A DNA stretch of 17,248 nt from Clostridia bacterium (lineage in GTDB: Bacteria > Bacillota > Clostridia > Christensenellales > UBA1242), in NCBI GenBank assembly GCA_017650795.1, contig JAGCEE010000032.1, forward strand, positions 1-17,248, written 5' to 3'. This document shows, in pieces, positions 1 to 8,800 of this stretch. The position numbers and the translations under genes are program-made. The notes beneath the pieces were generated by a model. That model saw only the letters and a list, made by a program, of their open reading frames with translations, had not been told where the DNA came from and ran no database searches. The stretch's first letter is position 1, and every line of letters starts with the position of its first letter.

Positions 1-3000
1 TATAATTTTGCAATAACTATTGAAGATTATAATAAAGGCTTAACCAAGAATAATGTTTTCTTAAAATATGAAACTTCTGATGGTACACAATATGTTAAAT
101 GTGCCGATGTAAAAATAAATCAAAGGTATACTGTCACATATGCAGGCGAATTGGTAGATTACAATTATCATAATGATATAATATCAATTCAAGAAGCAAT
201 TATCGTTTCCGAACTAGAAGATGGTTTAGCACCAAATAATGAGTATGCTTGTTTACAAAGTGTAATCTACAAGAATTCAAGTAGTGGCAATACTCTTGTT
301 TTAGCAGAATTGCAATATGTTGTTGTTTGCGATATAACCATCAATAATATTGATGAAAATAATGACGACTATGACATACAACTAAATGCTAATGAGTACC
401 CTAATGGTTTAAGCTTAGTTAATATTCTTGACATAGTAAAAAGCAATAGCAGAAACTTATGGTGTAATGACGTAGATAATGAAAAAACACTAACAATAAC
501 CGAAAAGGGTTCAAGTTCTAATGCCTCAGAAAAATCAATAAGAACATATGGCATAGAAGTGGGAGATGGAATTGTTTTCGATTATAATATAAATGCAGTT
601 GGTGCAAAAAATAATGGTACCATTGTCACATACGAATTAAGATACACAGTAGTTGAGGGTGGTATTTCATTTGTTTACGCTAAAAACTTTAAAGTAAAAG
701 TATTGTCAGATGTAGAATTTATGTTAAAAAATAATGACTTTACTTCAACTGACAATTCACAAGACCATATGTTAAAAATTAGTACTACTGGGACAATAAT
801 GTTAGTAAACGGTTCTCAAACAAATGGAGATGGTACGGCATATTATGTTTATGCTTATGGAAGATACAATGAGAACAAAACCAATATTGCTGCAAGATTT
901 AATATAAATGTAAATGGTGGAGATTATGCCGAACTTCTTGGTAATTATTTAACTGTTGATGATGGAGAGTATTATACAAAAACCAATAATAGCATTTATA
1001 TAACTTGCGAGGCTTTGCCTACATTTGGTAATAAAGAAATTGTTATAGAGTTTACCGATTTATATGACTTTACATTTAGCTATTATATTGTATTTGAGGC
1101 ATCTGCCGACATAGATAGTAGTTCAATAACAACTCAAACCATTTATGAGGGCGATACCATTTCAGTATTTAATAAGAGAAATAATTCTGGTCTTGATGGA
1201 ATTGGTTTTATATTCAAAAATATTGATGGCGATATAATAGAAGATCAAAGCGTATTCCTTCAAAATGCATATATCATTGTTCCAGAAAATGCCAAATCAG
1301 AAGCATTTGTGGGTGGTGGCGGCTACGATGGTATTGTTAAGGTGGCAGGAAATGAAATAAAATTCAATTATGCAGACTGGGATTCAACGCACTGGGCTGG
1401 TAATCAAACATTCTGGGAATGCTATGGAAATGGTAGTCAGGTTGCCTTAACGCTTAGAGTTATTATCTCGGGAGAAGACACAGAAGGTGCAGAAACATAT
1501 TTCAGAGATTATCCAATCTTCTATACAAAGAGATATTCGATGTCATTAGAAGAGGAAAACACATATGTTAGAGATGGTGTTGAATTTAATATGGAAAATC
1601 TAATCAGTGTAATGGATAATAAAAATTCAAGATACCTTGGAGAGCCAAAGATATATGATGCCGATGCATATAAATTAGATGCAATTGATAGCACCTATGG
1701 TGGCATCCAAATAAATGAATTATACGACTATGGAACCGGCGATGAATATCCAGTAGAATTTAAGTACGATTATAAATATAAAGACCCGGAATACCCGGAA
1801 GATTCTACTAAAAAAATAACGGCGGAAGCAAGCTATTATATAAGCAAATTTAATGTTTATAATATGATGCTCTATTTAGCGGATAATGCTGATGCTGTGA
1901 CTGATGCGACTACATTTAAGGTGGATGGCCCAGATGATTATGATAGTGTTGGTAATAATAATACCATAAATTATTCAATGACTATAAACAAAGACTTTGT
2001 TGCCGCTGTTCTTAAAGAGCTTGGAATAGAGCAGTCACCAACTGATAAAACCATATTTACACTTTCTCTTAACATTGGTTTAAGAAATAATAATACAAGC
2101 AAAACTGCAAATATTGTTCGTGAGTTTAGACTTAATATTGAACAAGTGCATAGTGACCCAGCCACAATTAGTGCAATAGTAGGTGATAGTGATAATTATA
2201 TTGTTTTAGGTAGTTATCAGCCAGAACCTGTGCTTGAAGATGTGACATTTGACAACACCACATTTAAACTATATACAGTTTTAGATGGTGAAAATGAAAT
2301 ATCTTGGACTGGTCCGGAGGACAAAGCATCGTTAATTAAGGCAAAAGCAGGTTTATTGTCTAATGGAATAACACACACTAGTGTAAAACTATTAGATATT
2401 TCAATATCCGACAAGGTTGATGGCGATGGCATAAATGTTATAATAAAAACATCAGATGGAAAATTACATGCCGAAAACATTAAATCCTCTACAACCTTAA
2501 CTTCAATGATTATTTTAAGTGATGGTAAGTATTTGGGCAAAAATCCAGAACTATATACGGGTTATTACACAGAGTCTAGTGGCAATTATACTGTTGCGGG
2601 ATTAGAGGGAACACAATGCTTTAATGGTTTGACCATTGATGATGTAAAACAAGCTAAATTTTTGCATTCTGTATACATGAATGATTTATATACCAACAAG
2701 CTCGATCTAGAAAAAGATAAAGCATTCTTTACTTCGTCAAAATATGGCGTAGATTATCAATCTAAATCTGTTATAATTAAGTATGAATTATATGAAAAGG
2801 CTGGATATTTATACAGTTTTTCTGCCAATGCAAATGTCACATTAAAATACACGGGCATAAATACCGATGATGCATACATTGGCAATAGTTCAATACACTA
2901 CATTGAGTTTAGTGCAAGTGCTAATGTTGATGATGAAAATGCAACGGTAAATGAAAAGCAATTAACAGTATCACTTATTAGTAGTGACTCATTTGTTGGT

Positions 3001-3501
3001 GATGGAACAACTGTAATCTCAAGTAAAAACATAATATCACATAATGTTGTTGATGTTTTGGTAGATGGGGTACAATTAGCTAGTTATTCTGTAGACAAAA
3101 CAAATGGAATTATTACATTTAATGATCCTGTTGCCGCTGGTAAAATAATTGTTGTAAAATATGGTGGTCTCGTTTGGGGTGACGAGTTTAAGTTAACTCC
3201 TGGTGTAGGTAAGGTTGCAACATTAGCATATTCTGCAAAAGAGGACTTATCTTTACAATCACTGGGACTTTTAAAATATGAACTAACAGGCGTTTATGCG
3301 GGTAGCAACACAACAACAAGTTCAGTTGCATCAATAGATCAAACAACCGGAATATTGACTTTGATGGAGGGATATAGATTAAACGATTACTATATATCAA
3401 TAAGAATTAGTTGTGCCTATCCTAGTGACGATTTGGGTGATTATGAGTATCGACCAATCGGAACAGTTAATGTTGGATTTAGATATACCATTAGCACATA
3501 A
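1..3501 (+). CDS. Large beta-rich surface/exported protein, 3' part (5' end outside window)
   Basis: The frame is open from base 1, so the N-terminus lies upstream; the TTG at 151 is internal and not a start. About 1166 residues are visible, rich in Asn, Asp, Tyr, Thr and Ser, with alternating hydrophobic and polar stretches typical of stacked beta-sandwich domains and almost no Cys. Near the C-terminus (about 3043-3168) there is a beta-hairpin pattern of the form VDGV...YSVD...GIITF..P..G..I.V.Y. After it comes an Ig-like (Big_2-like) stretch with 'ASIDQTTGILTL' at about 3330-3363. No LPXTG motif, C-terminal membrane segment or SLH repeat is visible; the protein simply ends in a beta-strand-like tail (YTIST). 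I infer an adhesin-like or surface-layer-like role but recognise no specific family. Export cannot be verified because a signal peptide would lie upstream. A strong terminator follows. Confidence 0.75.
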   Translation, partial: YNFAITIEDYNKGLTKNNVFLKYETSDGTQYVKCADVKINQRYTVTYAGELVDYNYHNDIISIQEAIIVSELEDGLAPNNEYACLQSVIYKNSSSGNTLVLAELQYVVVCDITINNIDENNDDYDIQLNANEYPNGLSLVNILDIVKSNSRNLWCNDVDNEKTLTITEKGSSSNASEKSIRTYGIEVGDGIVFDYNINAVGAKNNGTIVTYELRYTVVEGGISFVYAKNFKVKVLSDVEFMLKNNDFTSTDNSQDHMLKISTTGTIMLVNGSQTNGDGTAYYVYAYGRYNENKTNIAARFNINVNGGDYAELLGNYLTVDDGEYYTKTNNSIYITCEALPTFGNKEIVIEFTDLYDFTFSYYIVFEASADIDSSSITTQTIYEGDTISVFNKRNNSGLDGIGFIFKNIDGDIIEDQSVFLQNAYIIVPENAKSEAFVGGGGYDGIVKVAGNEIKFNYADWDSTHWAGNQTFWECYGNGSQVALTLRVIISGEDTEGAETYFRDYPIFYTKRYSMSLEEENTYVRDGVEFNMENLISVMDNKNSRYLGEPKIYDADAYKLDAIDSTYGGIQINELYDYGTGDEYPVEFKYDYKYKDPEYPEDSTKKITAEASYYISKFNVYNMMLYLADNADAVTDATTFKVDGPDDYDSVGNNNTINYSMTINKDFVAAVLKELGIEQSPTDKTIFTLSLNIGLRNNNTSKTANIVREFRLNIEQVHSDPATISAIVGDSDNYIVLGSYQPEPVLEDVTFDNTTFKLYTVLDGENEISWTGPEDKASLIKAKAGLLSNGITHTSVKLLDISISDKVDGDGINVIIKTSDGKLHAENIKSSTTLTSMIILSDGKYLGKNPELYTGYYTESSGNYTVAGLEGTQCFNGLTIDDVKQAKFLHSVYMNDLYTNKLDLEKDKAFFTSSKYGVDYQSKSVIIKYELYEKAGYLYSFSANANVTLKYTGINTDDAYIGNSSIHYIEFSASANVDDENATVNEKQLTVSLISSDSFVGDGTTVISSKNIISHNVVDVLVDGVQLASYSVDKTNGIITFNDPVAAGKIIVVKYGGLVWGDEFKLTPGVGKVATLAYSAKEDLSLQSLGLLKYELTGVYAGSNTTTSSVASIDQTTGILTLMEGYRLNDYYISIRISCAYPSDDLGDYEYRPIGTVNVGFRYTIST

Positions 3502-3530
3502 AAAAATTGAATAAAATATAAATATTCAAC

Positions 3531-3572
3531 AAAAATAATTTCTGGAGAAAAAACTCTGGAAATTATTTTTTT
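3531..3572 (+). terminator. Rho-independent terminator after the large surface protein
   Basis: The arms 3531-3547 and 3554-3570 form a 17-bp stem (two central G-U wobbles at 3543-3544/3557-3558) around an AAAAAA loop. A run of seven T follows at 3566-3572. It starts 30 bases after the stop codon, so it should isolate the surface protein from the cardiolipin synthase gene downstream. Confidence 0.85.
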
Positions 3573-3618
3573 AATATTTTATAAATTTCTTTTATTTTAA
3601 GGATTTTCACAATTTTCT

Positions 3619-5034
3619 ATGAATATAAATATAGTATTTTTTTTGTTATTTTTAATTCAGCTTTTACCTATAATAATTGTAATCATTTACGAAAATAATA
3701 ACCCCAAATCCATGTATTTTTGGTCGGCATTAACCTTTATTATTCCAATGGGAATACTAATTTATGTATTATTTGGTAATAGCTTAAAATTTAAAACAAG
3801 AAAAATAATTAAATCAAAATATAAAACAACAAAACAATATTTAAATCAAACAAGTTGGATTACACACTATAAAAATAAAACAACAAACCCAGTCAAAAAT
3901 TTTAAAAAACGAGCATTATATTGTGGGCATTTTGACGTCTGGCATTATGGCAATTTAAAAATATTCTCTTTTGGAAACAATTTTGTTAATGCACTATTAA
4001 AAGATATTAAAAAAGCCCAAAAATATATTTTCTTACAGTTCTATATTTTTAGTGATGATAATGTTGGAAACAAAATAAAAGATGCGCTAATAAAAAAGGC
4101 AAAGAGTGGAGTGGAAATAAGAGTGCTTTACGATGATTTTGGCTCTTTTAATACCAATAATTCTTTTTGGCAACAATTAAAAGAAAACAACATAAAAACC
4201 ACCTCGTTTTTTCCGTCGCACTATAAGTTTTTTAATAGCAAGGTAAACTATCGAAATCATCGTAAACTTGTAATTATCGACGGCAAGGTGGCATATGTGG
4301 GTGGCTTAAATATAAGGGATGACCATATGGGAAATGGCAAAATATCGCCTTGGAGAGATGCGATGGCAAGAGTAGGTGGTGGCGTGGTTTTTGCAATTTT
4401 AAATATATTTTTAAACGATTATTTGAGCCAAAATAATGATTATGCTATAAAAAACACCTCTAAATTTTTTAGTAAGATAACAGATGTTGGCACAAAAACT
4501 TGCCAAGTTATCACTAGTGGGCCAGATGGCGATAAAAAATATATTTATAAAACTTATTTAAAAGCAATAACAATGGCAAAACGCAGGATTATAATTCAAA
4601 CCCCTTACTTTGTGATAGATAAAAAAATGATACGTAGATTAAGGTTAGCGGCAAAAAGAGGGGTTAGGGTTGACATAATAATTCCCAAATTGCCCGATAA
4701 AAATATTATTTATTCTGCAAGTTTAAGATGCGTTAGTCACTTGGTTGGCAAAAATGTAAATATTTATGCTTATAATGGCTTTATTCATTCAAAGGTTTTT
4801 GTTGTTGATAATAATGCAAGCATAGGCTCATGTAATTTTGATAATCGTTCGTTTAAAATAAATTTTGAGGACACTTTAATACTTTATAGTAAAAGCGACT
4901 TAAAAAAAGTGCAAGAAATAGTAAAACAAGACAAAGCAAATTCAATTCTTTTAACTAAGAAATCATTACAAGGACTAAAAAAACAATATCATATAAATTG
5001 GTTTGTTTTTGTTTTGTTAAAAAATTTAATTTAG
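3619..5034 (+). CDS. cls: Cardiolipin synthase (phospholipase D superfamily)
   Basis: This membrane enzyme joins two phosphatidylglycerol molecules into cardiolipin and glycerol. The 471-residue length matches bacterial Cls (about 480). Two hydrophobic segments at about residues 4-23 and 34-52 form the N-terminal membrane hairpin. Two HKD catalytic motifs follow: H214-x-K216-x4-D221 ending in GGLN, and H390-x-K392-x4-D397 ending in GSCN. The spacing of 176 residues between the catalytic histidines fits the two-domain PLD fold, and no key residue is missing. The start is the ATG ahead of the first hydrophobic segment; the only Shine-Dalgarno-like sequence, AAGGA near 3599-3603, is about 15 bases away and weak. 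The gene stands alone between a strong upstream terminator and a convergent small gene. Stop codon is TAG. The family is secure; I cannot tell which Cls paralogue this is. Confidence 0.93.
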   Translation: MNINIVFFLLFLIQLLPIIIVIIYENNNPKSMYFWSALTFIIPMGILIYVLFGNSLKFKTRKIIKSKYKTTKQYLNQTSWITHYKNKTTNPVKNFKKRALYCGHFDVWHYGNLKIFSFGNNFVNALLKDIKKAQKYIFLQFYIFSDDNVGNKIKDALIKKAKSGVEIRVLYDDFGSFNTNNSFWQQLKENNIKTTSFFPSHYKFFNSKVNYRNHRKLVIIDGKVAYVGGLNIRDDHMGNGKISPWRDAMARVGGGVVFAILNIFLNDYLSQNNDYAIKNTSKFFSKITDVGTKTCQVITSGPDGDKKYIYKTYLKAITMAKRRIIIQTPYFVIDKKMIRRLRLAAKRGVRVDIIIPKLPDKNIIYSASLRCVSHLVGKNVNIYAYNGFIHSKVFVVDNNASIGSCNFDNRSFKINFEDTLILYSKSDLKKVQEIVKQDKANSILLTKKSLQGLKKQYHINWFVFVLLKNLI

Positions 5035-5065
5035 ATATATTTTAATTCTTAATTACTACATTATT

Positions 5066-5087
5066 AAAAAAACATCGTGTTTATTTT
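5066..5087 (+). terminator. Weak candidate terminator after cls
   Basis: A short hairpin (AAACA, loop TCG, TGTTT) is flanked by an A-run on the left and a T-rich stretch on the right, about 30 bases after the cls stop. The stem is only 5 bp before a mismatch, so termination would be weak at best. Confidence 0.3.
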
Positions 5088-5129
5088 CTGACAAAAAAAC
5101 CAAAATGTATTGCGTATGTGTAAACATAT

Positions 5130-5196
5130 AAAAAATAGTGATTAGTAGATTAAGTTTTTTTTGGTTCTGTGCTTTAACAAATCACTAATCACTATT
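5130..5196 (-). terminator. Hairpin downstream of the small Cys-rich gene (minus-strand terminator candidate)
   Basis: The 13-bp arms 5134-5146 (AATAGTGATTAGT) and 5184-5196 are perfect reverse complements, extended by four more pairs after a one-base bulge, with a loop of roughly 30 bases. Read on the minus strand the hairpin runs into six T (bases 5135-5130), about 60 bases past the small gene's stop. On the plus strand no T-run follows. The arms are built from a 7-base unit (ATCACTA) that recurs to 5208, so this may instead be a repeat element. Confidence 0.5.
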
Positions 5197-5208
5197 GGCT
5201 AATTACTA
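5181..5208 (+). repeat. Heptamer tandem repeat ATCACTA, partly decayed
   Basis: Four consecutive 7-base units are visible: ATCACTA (5181-5187), ATCACTA (5188-5194), TTGGCTA (5195-5201) and ATTACTA (5202-5208). The same unit occurs inverted in the other arm of the hairpin at 5134-5146. It is short and intergenic; function unknown. Confidence 0.5.
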
Positions 5209-5256
5209 TTCAAAATTTTAATTTGTGAATAATTCTTTATTCTTCATTATTATGTA

Positions 5257-5457
5257 CTATCCTCTGCAACCGCCCATTTCGCCAAATCCACCATTATTGC
5301 AAGAAAGTAAAAGTAATATAATTAAAATGGTTGTGCAGTCAAATTCAATGCAATTTCCACAGATAGAAAGTAAAAGGATTATCCAAACAAGCGTGCAAGC
5401 GCAGTCGCCATCTCCTTGACCTTTTCTTCCGCCAAAAACATTACCAAAAAAGTTCAT
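5257..5457 (-). CDS. Small Gly/Cys-rich hydrophobic protein (66 aa), unknown function
   Basis: I regard this as a real gene because a strong ribosome binding site (GGGAGG, plus-strand CCTCCC at 5466-5471) sits 8 bases before the ATG. The composition is also strikingly non-random. The protein has about 13 Gly and 7 Cys (C19, C21, C33, C36, C41, C53, C64). Two short aliphatic segments at about residues 23-32 and 42-52 (VWIILLLSI, TILIILLLLS) are separated by a Cys-rich turn, and the C-terminus is Gly-rich with a terminal Cys. The hydrophobic segments are short for full membrane spans but could form a hairpin in the membrane or a self-assembling, disulfide-linked or metal-binding structure. The gene is convergent with cls and divergent from the Ig-like surface protein gene. 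I do not recognise a named family. The overlapping plus-strand frame at 5225-5419 is its antisense shadow. Confidence 0.7.
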   Translation of the reverse strand: MNFFGNVFGGRKGQGDGDCACTLVWIILLLSICGNCIEFDCTTILIILLLLSCNNGGFGEMGGCRG

Positions 5458-5465
5458 TTTATTTG

Positions 5466-5471
5466 CCTCCC
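5466..5471 (-). promoter_or_regulatory. Ribosome binding site of the small Cys-rich gene
   Basis: On the minus strand the sequence reads GGGAGG, then 8 bases of spacer, then ATG at 5457. It is the main support that this short reading frame is translated. Confidence 0.7.
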
Positions 5472-5742
5472 GTTTATAATTTGCCTGTTTATATCTTTAA
5501 CTCATTTCCGGATAATAAATTAAAGTATAAATGGATTTTATTCTGCTGTTTTTTATGTGTTTTCATTGGTTCCATATCATAGTATTTTGGTGCCTGCAAA
5601 AATGTGACAAAAAACAACAATGTATTTAGCTTAAACAAAACAAGTGCCAATTCGACAAATTATCACAACATATAATTGGAAAAAGTACTCAAACTACACT
5701 TGAAGCGATGTGAGGGGGATTTAATCGAAAAATGTATATTAT
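5472..5742. other. Divergent intergenic region without a recognised gene
   Basis: AT-rich DNA separates the small minus-strand gene from the Ig-like surface protein gene. I see no reading frame with a ribosome binding site. A 6-bp inverted pair (CCAATT near 5646 and AATTGG near 5675) and a GAGGGGG run near 5712 are the only marked features, and I assign no function to them. The promoter for the small gene should lie here, but I see no convincing -35/-10 pair. Confidence 0.5.
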
Positions 5743-5801
5743 GACATAAGTAATTGTTTAAATCGTTTGACAATTAGTTTGTTATAGTATAAACTTATGT
5801 C
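5743..5801. promoter_or_regulatory. Nested inverted repeats around the surface-protein promoter (candidate operator)
   Basis: The outer repeat is GACATAAGT (5743-5751) and ACTTATGTC (5793-5801), a perfect 9-bp inverted pair with centres 50 bases apart. The inner repeat is TAATTGT (5751-5757) and ACAATTA (5770-5776), a perfect 7-bp pair with a 12-base gap, whose right arm overlaps the -35 box. The outer right arm begins at the end of the -10 box. The geometry suits one or two dimeric regulators, but the regulator is unknown. Confidence 0.45.
5767..5793 (+). promoter_or_regulatory. SigmaA-type promoter of the Ig-like surface protein gene
   Basis: A perfect -35 box TTGACA (5767-5772) and a -10 box TATAAA (5788-5793) are separated by 15 bases, slightly short. 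An alternative -10 (TAAACT, 5790-5795) gives 17 bases. A ribosome binding site, AGGAG at 5816-5820, lies 8 bases before the ATG at 5829. Confidence 0.65.
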
Positions 5802-5828
5802 GTTAAAAACTAATTAGGAGCGACAAAG

Positions 5829-8800
5829 ATGAAAAAATCATTAAAAAGAACCTGTGCTGTGGTTATGGCTGTTGCAGCAACGGCAGGTCTTACTGGTGTT
5901 CAAAAACTAGAATCAGCAAATGTACAAAACAACAAATTAGCAAGTTTTAGTGCATATGCAGACCCTGCTCCAACTGGGGTTATGACTATTTCTAGTTATA
6001 AAAAATCAGTTGTTTATGGCGATACCGTCACTCTTCCAACTGCCAAGTTTGATGGCGCAGATATTGGTGTGGATGGTATTAAAGTGACATCTCCAACAGG
6101 AGCAAATGTCACAATTACCGATGGCAAGTTTAAGGTAGAGGCCGTTGGTACTTATCGTATTAGATACACAAGTGGGAATTATGTTGGTGAAATCACAATA
6201 GTTTCAACTATTCCAAATTATTCACTTTCTTACGAAAAGAATTCTTCAAGAATTCTTCCAACAAAAGTATCTGTAGATTACACTGGCGATATCTATGTGC
6301 CAAACTATGTTATTACAGATAAAAATGGAGACAAGGTAGACAGTTCTAAGTTTAATGTAGATATTTCTGTCACAAAAGGTAGTAATGTATTTACTGTTGG
6401 TGCAGATGGCAAAATTAACTTTGGAACAACTGGATTAGAGGTTGGCACATACTATGTGACTTACACTGTCACTACTGCTCAAGATGACGAAAACAATATT
6501 GAGGCTGGTAGCTACATTACTTCCGATACAGTCACATTTAAGTGTGTAGATGCAGACAATGCTTTTAAAGCAGATAGCAAGTTAAAACTTTCTTATTCAA
6601 AAGAAAAAATATCAAGCGTAAACTTGGGCAAAATGGTTGAGCTTCCAGAAATCAGTGCAACCTTAGAGGGCGAGTCCGTTGATGTTTATTATACGGTAGA
6701 AGTATATAAAAACGGATTAACAAAAATAGAAGATGCATCAATCATAAGCAAAAATGCTGATACAGGCATTTGGGAATTTACAGCAAAAGAAATTGCTGAT
6801 TACTACACTGTTAAGTATGCAGTAAATGATGCTATTGGTAATACCGAAGAAATAGAATTTGCAATCACAACAGTAGAGGATACATTAGATCCAACACCTT
6901 GGGTGGTTGATCCTTACGACAAAACCGACGCAGAAGCAATTAAAGCGTTAAAAAATGTTGATTACAAACTTGCATCATATTTCCAATCTGGTGACAATTC
7001 TCATATAAGAATTCTTCCAATTTATGCAGAAGACCTTGGAACTTTTGGATTTGGCGAATATAAACTTCTTCAAAGACAAGTAAAAAGTTATAGCAGTGGT
7101 GAAGTGCTTTACACAGATACTGAAGACCCAAACAAAACGCTTGTATTTAATTGCACAGATGAGGAAAATACACTTGCAGCAACAGAAAAACTTGCCAAAG
7201 ATAAAGATGGCAATGCTATTAAACTAAAAAAAGGCAAATATGTTGTTAGTTATACAGTAAAAGATGCTGCCGGAAATGAAAATACTAGCACTTTTGATTT
7301 TGAAGTTAGAACAGATTATACTGATGGAAAATTTGACGGCGAATATGTAGATCCAACGGTCAAATTTAACGATGAATGGTATGAAACCGTAGATAAGGGC
7401 GAAGTTATTGAATTTAGCGAACCTACATTTAGTGACGAATATGACCAAAGATTGTTAAAGAGTGTTTCATATCAATACTTTACAAACGCAGATGTTGCTA
7501 TTGGAGAAAAAGAAGAGTTAGAACTTGGTAGCAACAAAAAGTATTCAATAGATACGGCAAAGGCTCCTGTTAATGCCTACAAAGTAAAGATTTTTGCATC
7601 AGCAACCAATGATTCTGGCAGAACAACAACCGAAACAAATGAAATAATTGTTAAGTCAGAAACAACCGGTACAGTTGCGCCTGAGGTGGTAGAGGTTGAG
7701 GCAGATACAAACCCTGCAATTCTAACACAAGGTGTTGAAATTTTGGTTCCAACAATTAAGTTTAGTGATGATTTGATTGACACACTAGATGTAGATATTA
7801 CAATCACTTGCACAGATGGCGAAGACGTCACAGATTATGAGGCAAACAATTTAGTTGTCACAAGAGCTGGTGGCTACTTATTCTGCGGTGGTGCAAAGTT
7901 TGTTGCAGCAACAAAAGGTAATTACGTTGTAGCAGTTAAGGCAACAGATGCAGCAGGAAACATGGCAATTAAGTTTATTGAATATGATGTAGTAGCAAAT
8001 GACTATGCAGGCGAATTAAGATTTGCAAATGTTGGAATAACAGATAAAACTATAGAACTTGGCGAGTCATATAAACTTCCAACAGCAAAAATAGTTGGTG
8101 ATAATGCCGCAGATTATTCATATGAAGTTCAACTTGTTTCTGGTCCAACCGGATATAAACTAAACAACGACAAGTTTACTCCAAGCAAAGTTGGTGAATA
8201 CAAACTTAGATATGTAATGTATTTAACAGCAAATGCAAAGGGTGCTCTTGACGGAATAGTAGAAGATGAAGTGGTTGAGTTTACAATTACAGTAGAAGAT
8301 ACAACAGCACCAGAAATCCACGTTGATTGGAAATCAAATAATATTCTTAAAACAGGCGAAACCACACCAACTTCTGGTTTGATTTCAGCCGTTTACGAAA
8401 ACTACACAAAAATACTTCTTCCAATGTTCTCAGCTACCGACCTTAGCAAGTTGGATGAAAATCAATCAATGATAACTATTACATGCTCAAAAACATCATC
8501 TACAAGAACTATCAAGTTTGCTGATATGGCAAAAGAGTTTGCGGAAGGTACAGATGGTACAATGTATTACAACTTCAATAGAGATGCAGAATACACAATC
8601 ACATATACAGCAGTAGATGTTCAAGGCAATAGTGCTAAAAAGGTATTCACAATTAAAGTTGGTGATTTGGAACCTCCTGTGCTTGTTGTAGACGATAGTA
8701 TCTTAGAAAGCGAATACAAAATTGGTAATACTATTGATATAGACTTAAATTCAGACTCTGGTGAAATCTTTAAGATTTATGACGGAGACGAATCCGCAAT

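Noticed and set aside
151..153. TTG as start of the first surface protein
   Set aside because: The frame is open to base 1 with protein-like sequence, so the TTG is internal.
5225..5419. Plus-strand open frame opposite the small Cys-rich gene
   Set aside because: No Shine-Dalgarno, Pro/Ser/Gln-rich low-complexity translation, and it lies antisense to a gene with a strong ribosome binding site.
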